Below, one piece after another: positions 8,535-18,500 of a DNA stretch of 64,000 nt. The notes under the pieces were generated by a model. That model did no database searches. It was not told the origin of the DNA and saw only the letters and a program-made list of their open reading frames with translations. The position numbers and the translations under genes are program-made. Source of the DNA: Streptomyces durmitorensis (GTDB lineage Bacteria > Actinomycetota > Actinomycetes > Streptomycetales > Streptomycetaceae); the NCBI RefSeq assembly GCF_023498005.1, contig NZ_CP097289.1, positions 7,378,001-7,442,000 of the forward strand. The letters are read 5' to 3'. How positions within the stretch are numbered: position 1 is the stretch's first letter; each line of letters starts with the position of its first letter.

Positions 8535-8974
8535 CAGCCGACATCCGCCTCGCCACCGCCGCCGACGTCCCCGCCGTGAAGGCGGTGACGGACGCCGCCT
8601 ACCGCCCCTACATCGAGCGCATCGGAGTCGTGCCCGTCCCCATGGAGGCGGACCACGCGGCGGAGGTGGCGGCCGGGCGGGTGTATGTCACCGGAAATCC
8701 GGTGGTGGGTGTCCTGGTCCTCGTCCCGCACCAGGACCACCTGTTCCTGGACAGCATCGCGGTCCACCCCGAGGCAGCAAGCCAAGGGGTGGGCCGTCGC
8801 CTGCTCACCTTCGTGGACGAGCGGGCGCGGGAGCTCGGTCTCCCGGAGATCAGGCTCTATACGAACGCGATGATGTGGGAGAACCAGAAGATCTACCCGC
8901 GGTACGGCTACGAGATGGTGGAGCGCAGGGTGGAAGGACCTTACGACCGCTACCACTACAGGAAGAGCCTCTAG
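8531..8974 (+). CDS. GNAT family N-acetyltransferase
   Basis: A 147-residue single-domain GNAT acetyltransferase. The acetyl-CoA loop is seen in [19 protein letters not shown] (residues about 76-95, R/QxxGxG/A motif as QGVGRR), followed by the C-terminal [19 protein letters not shown] segment. The start codon overlaps the tctA stop (ATGA), placing it at the end of the tctCBA operon. The acceptor substrate is unknown. A link to carboxylate metabolism is only suggested by position. Confidence 0.88.
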   Translation: MTADIRLATAADVPAVKAVTDAAYRPYIERIGVVPVPMEADHAAEVAAGRVYVTGNPVVGVLVLVPHQDHLFLDSIAVHPEAASQGVGRRLLTFVDERARELGLPEIRLYTNAMMWENQKIYPRYGYEMVERRVEGPYDRYHYRKSL

Positions 8975-9019
8975 CGGTTCGTGCCGTGCGGGCTTCTCCT
9001 GCCCTGCGGGCGGCCGGCC

Positions 9020-9160
9020 TCACCCATCGGGCCACCAGGTCCGCTGGACGTCCTTGCGGACCTCCGGGCGCTCGCGGGGGCGGTCCTCGGACTCGCACTT
9101 CTCCCGGATCTGGCGATTGGTGGGCTTACCGACGGTCTTGTGCACGGTCACACGGCGCAT
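9020..9160 (-). CDS. Small basic hypothetical protein, 46 residues
   Basis: A short reading frame starting MRRVTVHKTVGKPTNR and ending QRTWWPDG. An excellent ribosome site (GGGAGG, five bases before the ATG) supports it, and so does ordinary Streptomyces codon bias. It is highly charged, with many Lys/Arg and Glu/Asp, one Cys, and no membrane segment or signal. It lies alone between a plus-strand acetyltransferase and the plus-strand triple-fusion gene. I do not recognise a family. A nucleic-acid or ribosome partner would fit its composition but is speculation. Confidence 0.6.
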   Translation of the reverse strand: MRRVTVHKTVGKPTNRQIREKCESEDRPRERPEVRKDVQRTWWPDG

Positions 9161-9268
9161 GGCTGCCTCCCTGTACTACCGATGTCCAAGGTGGGACGTC
9201 TGTAGACCTCTGCGGGGAGGGTTTCTCATCCGAGTCGGATTGTCAGTGGCGAGTGTCACCATCGCCGG

Positions 9269-10756
9269 ATGAGCATCGACTGGGACGCCGAGGCGGCCAC
9301 CTTCGACGACGAGCCGGACCACGGGCTGCGGGACGCGGTGGTGCGGGAGGCGTGGGCACAGCGGCTGGGGGACTGGTTGCCGATGGCCCCCGGCGACGTC
9401 CTTGACCTGGGCTGCGGCACCGGAAGCCTCTCTCTGCTCGCGGCCGAGCGGGGACATCGCGTCACGGCGGTGGACCTGTCACCGAACATGGTGGAGCGGG
9501 CCCGCGAGAAGCTGTCGGGGCACGAGGCGGAGGTGCTGGTCGGCGACGCGGGCGAGCCTCCGGTGGAGGGGCGCCGTTTCGACGTGATTCTGGTCCGGCA
9601 CGTGCTGTGGATGCTGCCGGACCCGGAAGCGACGCTGCGGCACTGGTGCGGGCTGCTGCGGCGGGGCGGACGCCTGATCCTGATCGAGGGCGTATGGGGC
9701 ACGACGAACCCCTCAGGCATCCCCGCGTCCCGCCTGATCAGCGCACTGACCCCGATGACGGGCCGCCTCCACTCCGAACGCCTTTCGGGCGACGAGCGGT
9801 TGTGGGGGAAGAGGGTGGAGGACGAGCGGTACGCGATCGTGGCGCACGTCGCCGGGCCCCGCCGCCACAAGGAGGTGGTGGACGTCCACCTGATCCTCCG
9901 CCGCGGTGAGGAGGTTCTCCTGGCCCGCCGCGCCAACACCGGTTACGGCGACGGCCTGTTCAACACCCCCTCCGGCCACGTCGAGCCCGGAGAGGACGTC
10001 CGCATGGCGGTGATCCGCGAGGCGAAGGAGGAGATCGGCCTCGACCTCACCCCCGAGGACGTGAGCGCCGAACTGGTCATCCAGCACCGGGGACCCGGTG
10101 GGAATCCCCGCATCGGCTGGTTCTTCGAGGCGGCGTACGGCGCGGGCGGCGAGCCGTTCAACGCGGAGCCGGACAAGTGCGACGAACTGAGCTGGCACAG
10201 GGCGGACGCGCTGCCGGACGACATGGTGGCGTACTGCAGGGCAGGGCTCGAAGCATGGCGGGTGGGGGAGCGGTTCGTTCTGCACTGGCAGGAGGAGGGG
10301 GATGCGGTGGGGTATGAGGCGGGCGGGGCCGAGCGGGGGATTGACCTCGCGTCGGCGCGGGGCACACACCATGTGGAGCTCTGGGTACCGGACTTCGCTG
10401 CCGCGGAGGAGTCGTGGGGCTGGCTCCTGGGCGAGCTGGGGCATGTCCGTGAGCAGCGCTGGGAGCGCGGCGGCAGTTGGCGCCGGGGTGCGACGTACAT
10501 CGTGCTCGAACAATCGCCCGACATGCGTGGCGGGGGCCATGACCGGCTGCTGCCCGGCCTGAACCACCTGGCGTTCCATGTGGCGAGCGCGGCGGAGCTC
10601 GACCGGCTGGTGGCGGAGGCTCCGGGACACGGGTGGTCCTTGCTGTTCCCGGAGCGGCATCCGTTTGCGGGAGGTGAGGAGCACTGTGCGGCCTATCTGG
10701 AGGACGGGGCCGGGTTCGAGGTGGAGCTGGTGGTCGGGGCGACTCCGACCAGATGA
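9269..10756 (+). CDS. Methyltransferase-Nudix hydrolase-VOC triple fusion
   Basis: A 495-residue three-domain cytoplasmic protein. Residues 1-205 are a class I SAM methyltransferase (motif I DLGCGTG at 46-52, then VTAVDLSPNMVERA). Residues about 208-350 are a Nudix hydrolase with a perfect Nudix box (GX5EX7REXXEEXGX, seen as GHVEPGE...REAKEEIGL near 236-257). Residues about 365-490 are a VOC/glyoxalase-fold domain beginning GTHHVELWVPDF, with GLNHLAFHV and a closing FEVELV. One continuous frame covers all three, without internal start signals that stand out. Nudix could act on a nucleotide-like substrate and the VOC domain could sense or modify a small molecule. The joint substrate is unknown. 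Confidence 0.9.
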   Translation: MSIDWDAEAATFDDEPDHGLRDAVVREAWAQRLGDWLPMAPGDVLDLGCGTGSLSLLAAERGHRVTAVDLSPNMVERAREKLSGHEAEVLVGDAGEPPVEGRRFDVILVRHVLWMLPDPEATLRHWCGLLRRGGRLILIEGVWGTTNPSGIPASRLISALTPMTGRLHSERLSGDERLWGKRVEDERYAIVAHVAGPRRHKEVVDVHLILRRGEEVLLARRANTGYGDGLFNTPSGHVEPGEDVRMAVIREAKEEIGLDLTPEDVSAELVIQHRGPGGNPRIGWFFEAAYGAGGEPFNAEPDKCDELSWHRADALPDDMVAYCRAGLEAWRVGERFVLHWQEEGDAVGYEAGGAERGIDLASARGTHHVELWVPDFAAAEESWGWLLGELGHVREQRWERGGSWRRGATYIVLEQSPDMRGGGHDRLLPGLNHLAFHVASAAELDRLVAEAPGHGWSLLFPERHPFAGGEEHCAAYLEDGAGFEVELVVGATPTR

Positions 10757-10763
10757 CCGCGAT

Positions 10764-10798
10764 CGCCGGACGAGACGGGTCTTCCGGCTCGTCCGGCG
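10764..10798. terminator. Terminator-like hairpin between convergent genes
   Basis: An 11-base perfect inverted repeat (CGCCGGACGAG, 10764-10774, with complement 10788-10798) and a 13-base loop, just after the triple-fusion gene and before the end of the convergent DUF402 gene. Confidence 0.7.
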
Positions 10799-10816
10799 CA
10801 GGTGGTTGCGGTTGCC

Positions 10817-11341
10817 CTACGGCGCGTTGTGGAGGGCAGGGGACGCTTTCGGGAGGGACGGGGAGAGCGAGGCTCCGGTGCGGGCCAGGTGTTCCAAGGT
10901 GTTCAGGGCGGACATGGCCTGGGATGCTGCCTCGGGGTCGCGTTCGGACAGGCCGCTCTCCGCGAACTCGTCCTCGTCCAGGCGCAGGATCGTCTCGCCG
11001 TCCGCCGAGCACCACAGGTCCAGGTCCAGGTCCTCCACCGTGAGCGTGGCGCCGTCCCGCACAGCGGGGCGCGTCACGTCGCAGTACCAGCCCTTCAGGA
11101 CGCCCGCGGACGTGCGGACCTCCTTCACGGCGTACCAGCGGTCACGCCAGTAGTGCTCCGTGAAGACGTCACCCGGCTCGAAGCGTACGAAGCCGAAGTC
11201 CCTCACCCCGGCAGCCGCCCACGGTGCGCGGACCGTCACCACGGTGCCGTCGTCCGCGACGACCTCCGCGGGGTAGCGGATCTTCATCCGGCCCGCCTTC
11301 ATGAGGACCACGGCCACCTGGTCAGCCGAGGTCTCGGACAT
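10817..11341 (-). CDS. DUF402 domain protein
   Basis: A 174-residue cytoplasmic protein of the DUF402 family, seen in the core FTEHYWRDRWYAVKEVR and the acidic segment LTVEDLDLDLWCSADG followed by LDEDEFAESG. Family members include FomD, a nucleotide-phosphate hydrolase, and the conserved acidic residues bind metal. Hydrolysis of a nucleoside phosphate or ester is therefore possible. The ribosome site GGAGG precedes the ATG by six bases. It overlaps the end of the upstream acetyltransferase gene by 20 bases, so the two are probably one transcript. Confidence 0.85.
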   Translation of the reverse strand: MSETSADQVAVVLMKAGRMKIRYPAEVVADDGTVVTVRAPWAAAGVRDFGFVRFEPGDVFTEHYWRDRWYAVKEVRTSAGVLKGWYCDVTRPAVRDGATLTVEDLDLDLWCSADGETILRLDEDEFAESGLSERDPEAASQAMSALNTLEHLARTGASLSPSLPKASPALHNAP

Positions 11342-12251
11342 GGCGTACCTCCGTTGCGCAGATCTCGTAGCCGAACCACTTGTTGATCGCCAGCATCGGC
11401 TCGTTGCCGGCGTCGTTTCCGGTGAACGCCTCGGTGCAGCCCACGGCCCGCGCCCGGTGCAGGGAGTCGTTCTTGGCGAGCTTGGCGAGGCCGCGCCCGC
11501 GGAACGCGCGTCCGGTGCCGGTCATGCCGCTCCCGTAGCGCGACGCGTCGTCCGTGCGGGCCAGCGTGAAGGCCGCGGGCCTGCCGTCCATCACCGCCAC
11601 CGAGGTCAGTTCGCGGTTCACCAGGGGGTGGTTCCAGGTCTCGGCGAGCCAGTGCTCGTAGTCCGTGAACTCCGTTGCCACGTCGCTCGGTTCGTCCGCC
11701 ACCGTCTCCGCGTCCAGGTCGAAGAGGGCGCGCGGGTCGTCCCCGAACTCCGCTCCCGTGCGCAACTCCACTCCGGCGGGCAGCTCTTGGCGGGGCGGCA
11801 GGGTGCCGCCCGCCAGGTCGAGGCGGAGGAAGTGGGCCGAGCGGCTCGCGCGGTAGCCGCGTGCGGTCGCGAAGGCGCGGTTCGCGGGCTCGTCCAGGAC
11901 CCAGGAGAAGACCGTGGTGGCGCCTTCCGCCGCCAGGTACTCCTCCGCCGTCCGCAGGATCAGCGAACCCGCGCCGAGCCCGCGCCGCTGTGGGAGTACG
12001 TAGACGTTGGCGAAGCCCTGGCCGGGGTCGGGGCTGTCGTAGGCGATGCCCACCTGCGCCGTGCCGATGATCTCTCCGTCGGCCTCCGCGACCAACTGGC
12101 GGTAGCGGGAGTCGGGATGGGCGTGCGCCAGGTCGAACTGGATCGAATCGGCGGTGGCGAGCATGGCGGGGACGCAGGCGCGCCGGACGGCGGCGAAGGC
12201 CTCGGCATCGGGCCGGCTGCCGGGGCGCAGGGCGCGGACTAGGACGGTCAT
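11322..12251 (-). CDS. Tandem GNAT acetyltransferase
   Basis: A 309-residue protein with two GNAT-like halves. The first (1-150) has LPQRRGLGAGSLIL as the acetyl-CoA loop. The second (165-309) has RAFRGRGLAKLAKN followed by EAFTGNDAGNEPMLAINKWFGYE. Such two-domain GNATs resemble mycothiol synthase in architecture, but the signature here does not identify mycothiol synthase. The substrate is unknown. It is divergent from the small GntR gene, with a 70-base shared promoter region, and overlaps the DUF402 gene downstream. Confidence 0.86.
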   Translation of the reverse strand: MTVLVRALRPGSRPDAEAFAAVRRACVPAMLATADSIQFDLAHAHPDSRYRQLVAEADGEIIGTAQVGIAYDSPDPGQGFANVYVLPQRRGLGAGSLILRTAEEYLAAEGATTVFSWVLDEPANRAFATARGYRASRSAHFLRLDLAGGTLPPRQELPAGVELRTGAEFGDDPRALFDLDAETVADEPSDVATEFTDYEHWLAETWNHPLVNRELTSVAVMDGRPAAFTLARTDDASRYGSGMTGTGRAFRGRGLAKLAKNDSLHRARAVGCTEAFTGNDAGNEPMLAINKWFGYEICATEVRHVRDLG

Positions 12252-12321
12252 GGGGCCGCACGCTACGCGCGGGGCGCGTCGGGGTGCCTCTTATTTTCCG
12301 GGGGTGCGGGACAATCGCCGC

Positions 12322-12708
12322 GTGACTTTGAAGATCGAGATCGACGGTGGCAGTGCGGGTGGTGTGCCGTCCTACGAGCAGGTGCGGGCCCAGATCGCCG
12401 AGCAGGCGCGGGGCGGGACGCTGCCGGTGGGGTACAAGTTGCCGACCGTGCGGGGGCTCGCCCAGGAGCTGGGGCTTGCCGCCAATACGGTGGCCAAGGC
12501 GTATCGGGCCCTTGAGGCGGACGGGGTGATCGAGACGCGGGGGCGTCATGGGACGTTCGTGGCCGCGGCCGGTGACGCGGCGGCGCGGGAGGCTTCGGCC
12601 GCGGCCCAGGCTTTTGCCGAGCGGGCTCGGCGGCTCGGGCTCTCCGAGGCGAGGGCTCTTGCCGCTGTGCGGGACGCGTTGCGGGCGGCTTACGGGGACT
12701 CGGGGTGA
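12322..12708 (+). CDS. GntR-family regulator, short YtrA-like type
   Basis: A 128-residue regulator. The N-terminal winged helix (about 15-80) has YEQVRAQIAEQARGG, LPTVRGLAQELGLA and NTVAKAYRALEADGVIET, the GntR signature. The C-terminal tail of about 45 residues is Ala/Arg-rich helix, too short for an effector domain, as in the YtrA subgroup. GTG at 12322 has no ribosome site. A GACAAT -10-like box ends six bases before it, suggesting a leaderless mRNA. YtrA-type regulators usually control ABC transporters, but none is adjacent here, so the target may be itself or the divergent acetyltransferase. Confidence 0.9.
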   Translation: MTLKIEIDGGSAGGVPSYEQVRAQIAEQARGGTLPVGYKLPTVRGLAQELGLAANTVAKAYRALEADGVIETRGRHGTFVAAAGDAAAREASAAAQAFAERARRLGLSEARALAAVRDALRAAYGDSG

Positions 12709-12756
12709 CGCCTTGCTGAATCGGCACCCGGCGGCGGGGGTGTTCGTGCCCCCTGC

Positions 12757-12808
12757 GCTGCGGGGTGATCGGGTGGGTGGGCGGGAAGGAATCGCCGCGA
12801 AGCGGCGG
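12757..12808. repeat. Dispersed 52-base intergenic repeat, copy 1
   Basis: Begins GCTGCGGGGTGATCGGG, continues with GGTGGGCGGGAA and ends in a CGCCGC-gaa-GCGGCG hairpin. Copy 2 at 36478-36529 matches at 48 of 52 positions by eye. It lies between convergent genes and could serve as a terminator. Confidence 0.75.
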
Positions 12809-12828
12809 CTGGGCAGCCGCCCGCCCCG

Positions 12829-13923
12829 CTACAGGTAAAGCCCCGCGTCCGCCCCTTCCCGGGGGTCCGGGACCGACGTGGGGGAGGTCCCGCGCCGCAA
12901 CGCGTAGAGCTCGGCCAGCGTCGCGCCCTCGCGGGAGACCCCCTCGTCCGTGCCGAGCCAGTCGACCGACTCCGCGCGGGTCAGGCTGCCGACCTCGATC
13001 CGGGCGAGGCACCGGCCGGGCCGGACCACCGCCGGGTGGAGCCGCTCCAGGTCCTCGTTGGTCGTGACGCCGACCAGGACGTTGCGGCCCTGCCCGAGCA
13101 GCCCGTCCGTCAGGTTCAGCAACCGCGACAACGCCTGCCCTGCGGTGTGCTTCGCCTCCCCGCGGATCAGCTCGTCGCAGTCCTCCAGGAGCAGCAGCCG
13201 CCAGCGCCCCTTCGCCGTACCGTCGTCCTCGCCGATCGCGATGTCCATCAAGTAGCCGACGTCGCTGAACAGCCGCTCGGGGTCAAGGACGCAGTCCACC
13301 TGGCACCAGTCCCGCCAGGACCGCGCGAGCGTGCGCAGCGCCGACGTCTTGCCCGTGCCCGGCGGGCCGTGCAGCAGCAGGAGGCGGCCCGAGATGTCCT
13401 CGGGAGTGGTCTTCATCAGGGAGTCCATCGCCTCGGCGACCGGCGCGGTGTAGTTCTGCCGCACCTCCTCCCACGTACCGGCGGCGATCTGCCGGGTGGT
13501 GCGGTGCGGGCCGCGCCTCGGGGAGACGTACCAGAATCCCATGGTCACGTTGTCCGGCTGCGGTTCGGGCTCGTCCTGCGCGCCGTCCGTCGCCTGCTTC
13601 AGGACCTTCTCCGCGAGGTCGGCGGTCGTCGCCGTCACCGTGACGTCCGCGCCGCGGTTCCAGCGGGAGATCAGGAGCGTCCAGCCGTCGCCCTCGGCCA
13701 GCGTCGCGCTGCGGTCGTCGTCGCGGGCGGCGCGCAGCACCGTCGCACCCGGCGGGAGCAGCGTGGATCCTGACTTGACGCGGTCGATGTTGGAGCTGTG
13801 CGAGAAGGGCTGCTCGCCGGTGGCGAAACGGCCGAGGAAGAGGGCGTCCACGACATCCGACGGGGAGTCGCTGTCGTCGACGTTGAGCCGGATCGGCAGG
13901 GTGTCCTGAGGGTTCGCAGACAT
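12829..13923 (-). CDS. AAA ATPase with N-terminal DUF5925-like domain
   Basis: A 364-residue cytoplasmic ATPase. The N-terminal ~150 residues (MSANPQDTLPIRLNVDD...) match the region I know as DUF5925 in actinobacterial AAA proteins. The C-terminal AAA module has Walker A (GPPGTGKT, about residue 190), Walker B (RLLLLEDCDEL), and a sensor/arginine region (GVTTNEDLERLHPAVVRPGR). It resembles FtsH/CDC48-class AAA folds without a protease domain. ATG at 13923 gives the typical start. An upstream in-frame start at 13959 would add 12 residues. It is divergent from the glycosidase gene. The substrate is unknown. Confidence 0.85.
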   Translation of the reverse strand: MSANPQDTLPIRLNVDDSDSPSDVVDALFLGRFATGEQPFSHSSNIDRVKSGSTLLPPGATVLRAARDDDRSATLAEGDGWTLLISRWNRGADVTVTATTADLAEKVLKQATDGAQDEPEPQPDNVTMGFWYVSPRRGPHRTTRQIAAGTWEEVRQNYTAPVAEAMDSLMKTTPEDISGRLLLLHGPPGTGKTSALRTLARSWRDWCQVDCVLDPERLFSDVGYLMDIAIGEDDGTAKGRWRLLLLEDCDELIRGEAKHTAGQALSRLLNLTDGLLGQGRNVLVGVTTNEDLERLHPAVVRPGRCLARIEVGSLTRAESVDWLGTDEGVSREGATLAELYALRRGTSPTSVPDPREGADAGLYL

Positions 13924-14096
13924 GCCGCCATGATCCGGCACACAAGTGCCCTCGTGCATCCCGGTTTACGTAGTCCGCCGTACTCCGTTCAGGTGCGCAA
14001 ACGCGCCGCGTGCGCCCGCGGAAGCCGCCGGGATGCCGCAATCCCGTGACGCGGAACCTGTGCTACCGCCAACCGCCGCGGATACTCTTGCCCTTG

Positions 14097-15521
14097 ATGG
14101 GACGTCATGGGTGGAATTCGGGGGCACAGCGGTGGCGGCTCACCGCGCTGCTCGGCGTTGCTCTGGCCGCACTGGCCCTGATCCTGACCGTCATCACCAC
14201 ACTCCCCGGCGACGACACGGGCACCGAGGGCACCACGCGCGACGGGGACAAGGTGCACGGCACCCCGGCCGTCCCGCCCGACGAGGCGAAGCCGGCCGTC
14301 GGCTGGGGCTTCACCCACACCCAGTACAGCGCGGACGAGGGCACGGACGCCGCCACGCAGCGCGCCCGGACGATGCTCGCCGAGCAGCCGCGCGCGCTGC
14401 CGCAGATCCAGCACATCATGGGCTGGGGCGCGAGCAACCCCGAGCCCGTCAAGGGGCGTTACGACTTCGAGGCGATGGACCGGCGGATGGACTTCATCCG
14501 CGCCACCGACGCCACGCCGGTCGTCACCCTGTGCTGCGCCCCGGACTGGATGAAGGGCGGCAAGCCCGGCGCGGACAACACCGACTGGAGCCAGCAGGCC
14601 CTGGAGACCGCCCCGGAACGCGCCCACTACACGGACTACGCCAAGCTCGCGGCGACGGTCGCCAAACGCTATCCGGACGTACGTCACTTCATCGTCTGGA
14701 ACGAATTCAAGGGCTTCTGGAACAGCGAGAAGGCCCGCTGGGACTACGAGGGCTACACCGAGCTCTACAACCTGGTCTACAAGGAGCTCAAGAAGGTCAA
14801 CGAGGACATCATGGTCGGCGGTCCCTACCTGGTCATGGACAGCGTCGACCCGCGCCAGACCGAGGGGGCGTCGAGAGAGGTCAAGGGCGCCTGGGGCCGC
14901 ATGGACCAGCGCGTCCTCGACGCCTTCGACTACTGGAACAAGAACAAGACGGGCGCGGACTTCGTCGTCGTGGACGGCTCCAGCTACACCGTCGACGACG
15001 AGATGCTCCCCGACGAGTTCAAGGCCACCGACAAGCTCACGGCGGTCGGCAAGTGGGTGCGGTCGCGCACCGGCGACCTTCCGCTGTGGTGGGCCGAGTA
15101 CTACGTGGAACCGGGCGACAGCAACGACGACCGCGACGACTGGTCCGAGCCGCACCGCGTCGCCGTCCAGGCGTCCGGTCTGATGGCGATGGCCCGCGGC
15201 GGCGCGCGCAGCGGCTTCTACTGGAACCCGCAGAACAGGGGCGAGGACTGCGCGGGCTGCCTGTGGCGCTCCACCGAGCTGGAGGACGGCGGCACGGAGC
15301 TGCCGATGCTGAAGATGCTCTCCCGGTTCAACGAGGAGTTCGGGCCCGGCACGGAGTTCGAGAAGGTCTCCGTCGCCGCCGACGACGTACCGAACGTCCG
15401 TGTCCTGGCAGACAAGGAGACGGTGCTCGTCGTGAACACCCTCGACCGCACGATCGACGCGAAGATCGACGGGCAGCGGTTCGAGTTGAAGGGGTACGGG
15501 GTGAAGTGGCTGAAGCGGTGA
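14097..15521 (+). CDS. Membrane-anchored glycoside hydrolase, GH39/GH-A clan like
   Basis: A 474-residue protein. An N-terminal membrane anchor (about 20-40) precedes a TIM-barrel glycosidase domain. The acid/base is likely Glu203 in FIVWNEFKGFW. The nucleophile is likely the Glu in LPLWWAEYY near residue 330. A region with paired Cys (GEDCAGCLW) and a small beta domain end the protein. It resembles the xylosidase/arabinosidase GH39 group. It is convergent, by 25 bases, with the flippase/polymerase fusion of the polysaccharide locus, so it may trim or release that polymer. There is no ribosome site; a TACTCT -10-like box ends eight bases before the ATG, suggesting a leaderless message. Confidence 0.82.
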   Translation: MGRHGWNSGAQRWRLTALLGVALAALALILTVITTLPGDDTGTEGTTRDGDKVHGTPAVPPDEAKPAVGWGFTHTQYSADEGTDAATQRARTMLAEQPRALPQIQHIMGWGASNPEPVKGRYDFEAMDRRMDFIRATDATPVVTLCCAPDWMKGGKPGADNTDWSQQALETAPERAHYTDYAKLAATVAKRYPDVRHFIVWNEFKGFWNSEKARWDYEGYTELYNLVYKELKKVNEDIMVGGPYLVMDSVDPRQTEGASREVKGAWGRMDQRVLDAFDYWNKNKTGADFVVVDGSSYTVDDEMLPDEFKATDKLTAVGKWVRSRTGDLPLWWAEYYVEPGDSNDDRDDWSEPHRVAVQASGLMAMARGGARSGFYWNPQNRGEDCAGCLWRSTELEDGGTELPMLKMLSRFNEEFGPGTEFEKVSVAADDVPNVRVLADKETVLVVNTLDRTIDAKIDGQRFELKGYGVKWLKR

Positions 15522-15546
15522 TCCGCCCCAGCCACCACCACCCACG

Positions 15547-18500
15547 TCACGCCATCGTCAGGAACCGCTGGATCAGCGAGGCGAGCAGCACGGCGAGCAG
15601 CGGCAGCGAGAACCAGAAGCTGCTCTGCAGCCAGCGCAGCTGCCGCACGCTCGGCTCCACCGCCACCCGCACGACCTCGCGGGTGGCGAGCAGCAGGATC
15701 ACGGCGATCGCCGCGAGCGCGCCGATCACCGACCAGGGAGTCCACGTCACCTGCGGGCCGATCGGGCCGGGAGCGGCCTTCTCGACCGCGCCGTTCGGCT
15801 GCTTGCGCAGCGTGTAGAGGGTCGCGTCGTCGTTCGTGAGGACCTTCTTCAGCTCCTGGCGGTTGTCGAGGTTCGTGATCAGCCGGGAGTCCCAGGTCCT
15901 TGAGTAGCCCACGTCCATCTGGAGATAGACCGTCTGGCTCTTGTTGATCATCAGATACGAGTTGGGGCCCGCGTCCTTGAGCGCCTTCACCAGGCTGGAG
16001 ACCAGGACCGGGTCGGCCGGGGCGAGGGTCGGGACGTACTGGACCTTCTCCATGTCCCGCGTGCCCCACGGCATCGCGGGTGTCACGTTGTTGACGGTGT
16101 CGTCGCTCATCCACAGCAGCCGCACCGTCGGGTCGTCGTGCTCGTACACGTACTCCATCGCGGCGACCTCGCCGGCCCGGGTCCGCTCGAAGGCTTCGTT
16201 GCCCCAGCGCGCCACCAGGAAGCCGCCCATCAGGACGAGTCCCGCCATCAGTGCGGCTAGGGGCGCCAGACTCACCCGGTCGCGGTCCCGCTCCTTCGCG
16301 GTGATGCCCGCCCGCGGGAAGAGCGCGAGCCCCGCCAGGAGCGCGGCGCCGGGCAGCGCGAACATGAAGACCCGCAGGGCCATTTCGCCGCCGTACGACT
16401 GCATGCCGAAGCCCAGGAACGGCACGAAGGTCAGGACGAGCAGCGAGCGCTCCGTGTACTTGTGGTCGCGCCGCCGCCACCAGCCCCAGCAGGCGAGGGC
16501 CATGACGCCACCGGCCAGCGCCACGCGCGCGTACAGGACGAGTTTGTGGGCCGAGCTGCCGCCCTCGATCCGCCCGGACACCGACGACGACACATTGCCG
16601 CCGACGCCGCCGATGCCGCCGAACAGCTCGTCGAAGTGCCCCGACCAGTACGGCTCCGCGAGGAAGCCCACCCAGACGGCGACGAAGACCGCGAAGAGGA
16701 TCGGCAGGCCGCGCAGCTCCGAGCGGCCCACCAGGACGAGGACGGCGAGCACGCCGAGCATCACGAATGGCGTGAGCTGGTGCGCGGGGACCGTCGCCGC
16801 GAACAGGGCGACCAGGACCACGAGGAGCACCGCGCGCTGGCGCCGGTCGACGGGCTCGACCTCCAGCTCTCCGGGGCGGCGCTTGGCCCACAGCACGTGC
16901 GGTGCACGGAACCACACCAGGAGCACCGCGACGAACACCAGATAGAGGAGGTACGTGAAGCCCTGCGGGGAGAAGTAGTCCTGGCCGACCCAGCCGCTCA
17001 GGGCGAAGATCCACAGGCCGGCCCACTTGGCGCGCCAGGACGCCCGCATGGAGCGCACGAGCAGGAACATCGGCGCCAGATAGAGCAGTTGCATGGCCAG
17101 CGGCCACCAGCGGATGACCTCGGTCATGTCCGAGACGCCGCACGCCTTGGCCACGAACGTGGCCGCGGCGAAGAACCCGGGCCAGCTCCAGCGCGCGTCC
17201 AGGTCGGGCACCGCGGAGCCGGTCCTGTCGATGTACTCCATGAAGCCCAGGTGCTGCCAGGCCGTCGCGAACCGCGGCTCGTCCTCGAGCACGGCGGGCA
17301 GCGCGTGCAGGCACACCACCGTGGCGATCAGCGTCACCAGGAGCAGTGCCTTGTGCGGCCGTTCCATCCAGAGCAGCGAGGCGAAGACGACGACGAGCAG
17401 CGCGGCCCCGAGGAGCGTCGGCACGGGCAGGACGGAGATGAGCCCGAGGCCGCCCATCGCGTCCAGGTCCGCCTCGGCGAAGCCCACGACGGGCAGCCAG
17501 TAGAGGGCGAGCGCGAAGGCGAGGAGCAGCGCCATGAAGAGGGTGCGGCGGCGTGGGTGCGGTTCGGGCGGGACGGCGGACCCGGTGGACGGCTCTGCCG
17601 CGCGTGCGTCGGTGCCCGGCTCCTCGGCGGGCGCGGTGACGGCGGAGGAGACGGAGGCGGGGATCGGTGAGGACGGTCCCGTCTCACGTGGCTTGAGCGG
17701 TGTTCTCAGCGCCCAGGTCGGCCGGTGCTCCATGTCGTCCCCCTCGTCCCCCGTGCCCTCGTCCCCCGTGCCCTCGTCCCCCGTGCCCGCGTCCCCCGTG
17801 CCCGCGGACCTCTCGGAAGCGGGCTTCCCGGCAGCAGGCCCACCGGAAGCGGCCTTCCCGAAGGCCGGTGTTCCGGAGACGGGTGTTCCGGACACAGCTG
17901 TTCCGGACGCCGGCGTTCCGGGTCCGGGACGCATGTCGGGCCTGCGCTCCGGATGCTCGAAGTCGGTCTGCACGGCCAGCTGCAGGGTCTGAGAATCCAG
18001 TGTCTCGCGCAGCGCCCACGCGGGCCCGCGCCGTTCCTTCTTCTGCTCCAGCTCCGGGGCGGTGGGCGGGTGCGGCGCCTCGGGCGTTCCCAGATCGGCG
18101 AGGTCGCCGTCCGGTGCGCCGCCGTCGTCCGACGCGGAGGCGGGCACGCCCCGCGCCACCCGGTACAGCTTCGGCGCCGCGATCGCCACGATCACCGCGA
18201 GGCTGGAGATCTCGGCGACGCCCGCGCCCGTGAGCCCCATCCGCGGCAGCAGGATCAGCGTCAGACCGAGCACGAGGACGCACAACAGGCCCTGCATCCA
18301 GGCGATCCCGGAGGTGCGGCTCTGCGCGCGCTGCACCGCGAAGTACGTCTCCATGACGACCCGCAGCGCCGCGCCCACCGCGAACCAGCGCAGCAGCGGC
18401 GTCGCCGCGTCCGCGTACCCCTGGCCGAAGACCCGCAGGATGAAGGGCGCGCCGATGAAGAGCAGACCGCACACCGGCAGCATGATGCGCGCCATGCGGC

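Noticed and set aside
17740..17803. CRISPR-like regular repeats
   Set aside because: Repeats are 15 bases, contiguous and in a coding linker, with no spacers or cas genes. The same reasoning excludes 28312-28449.
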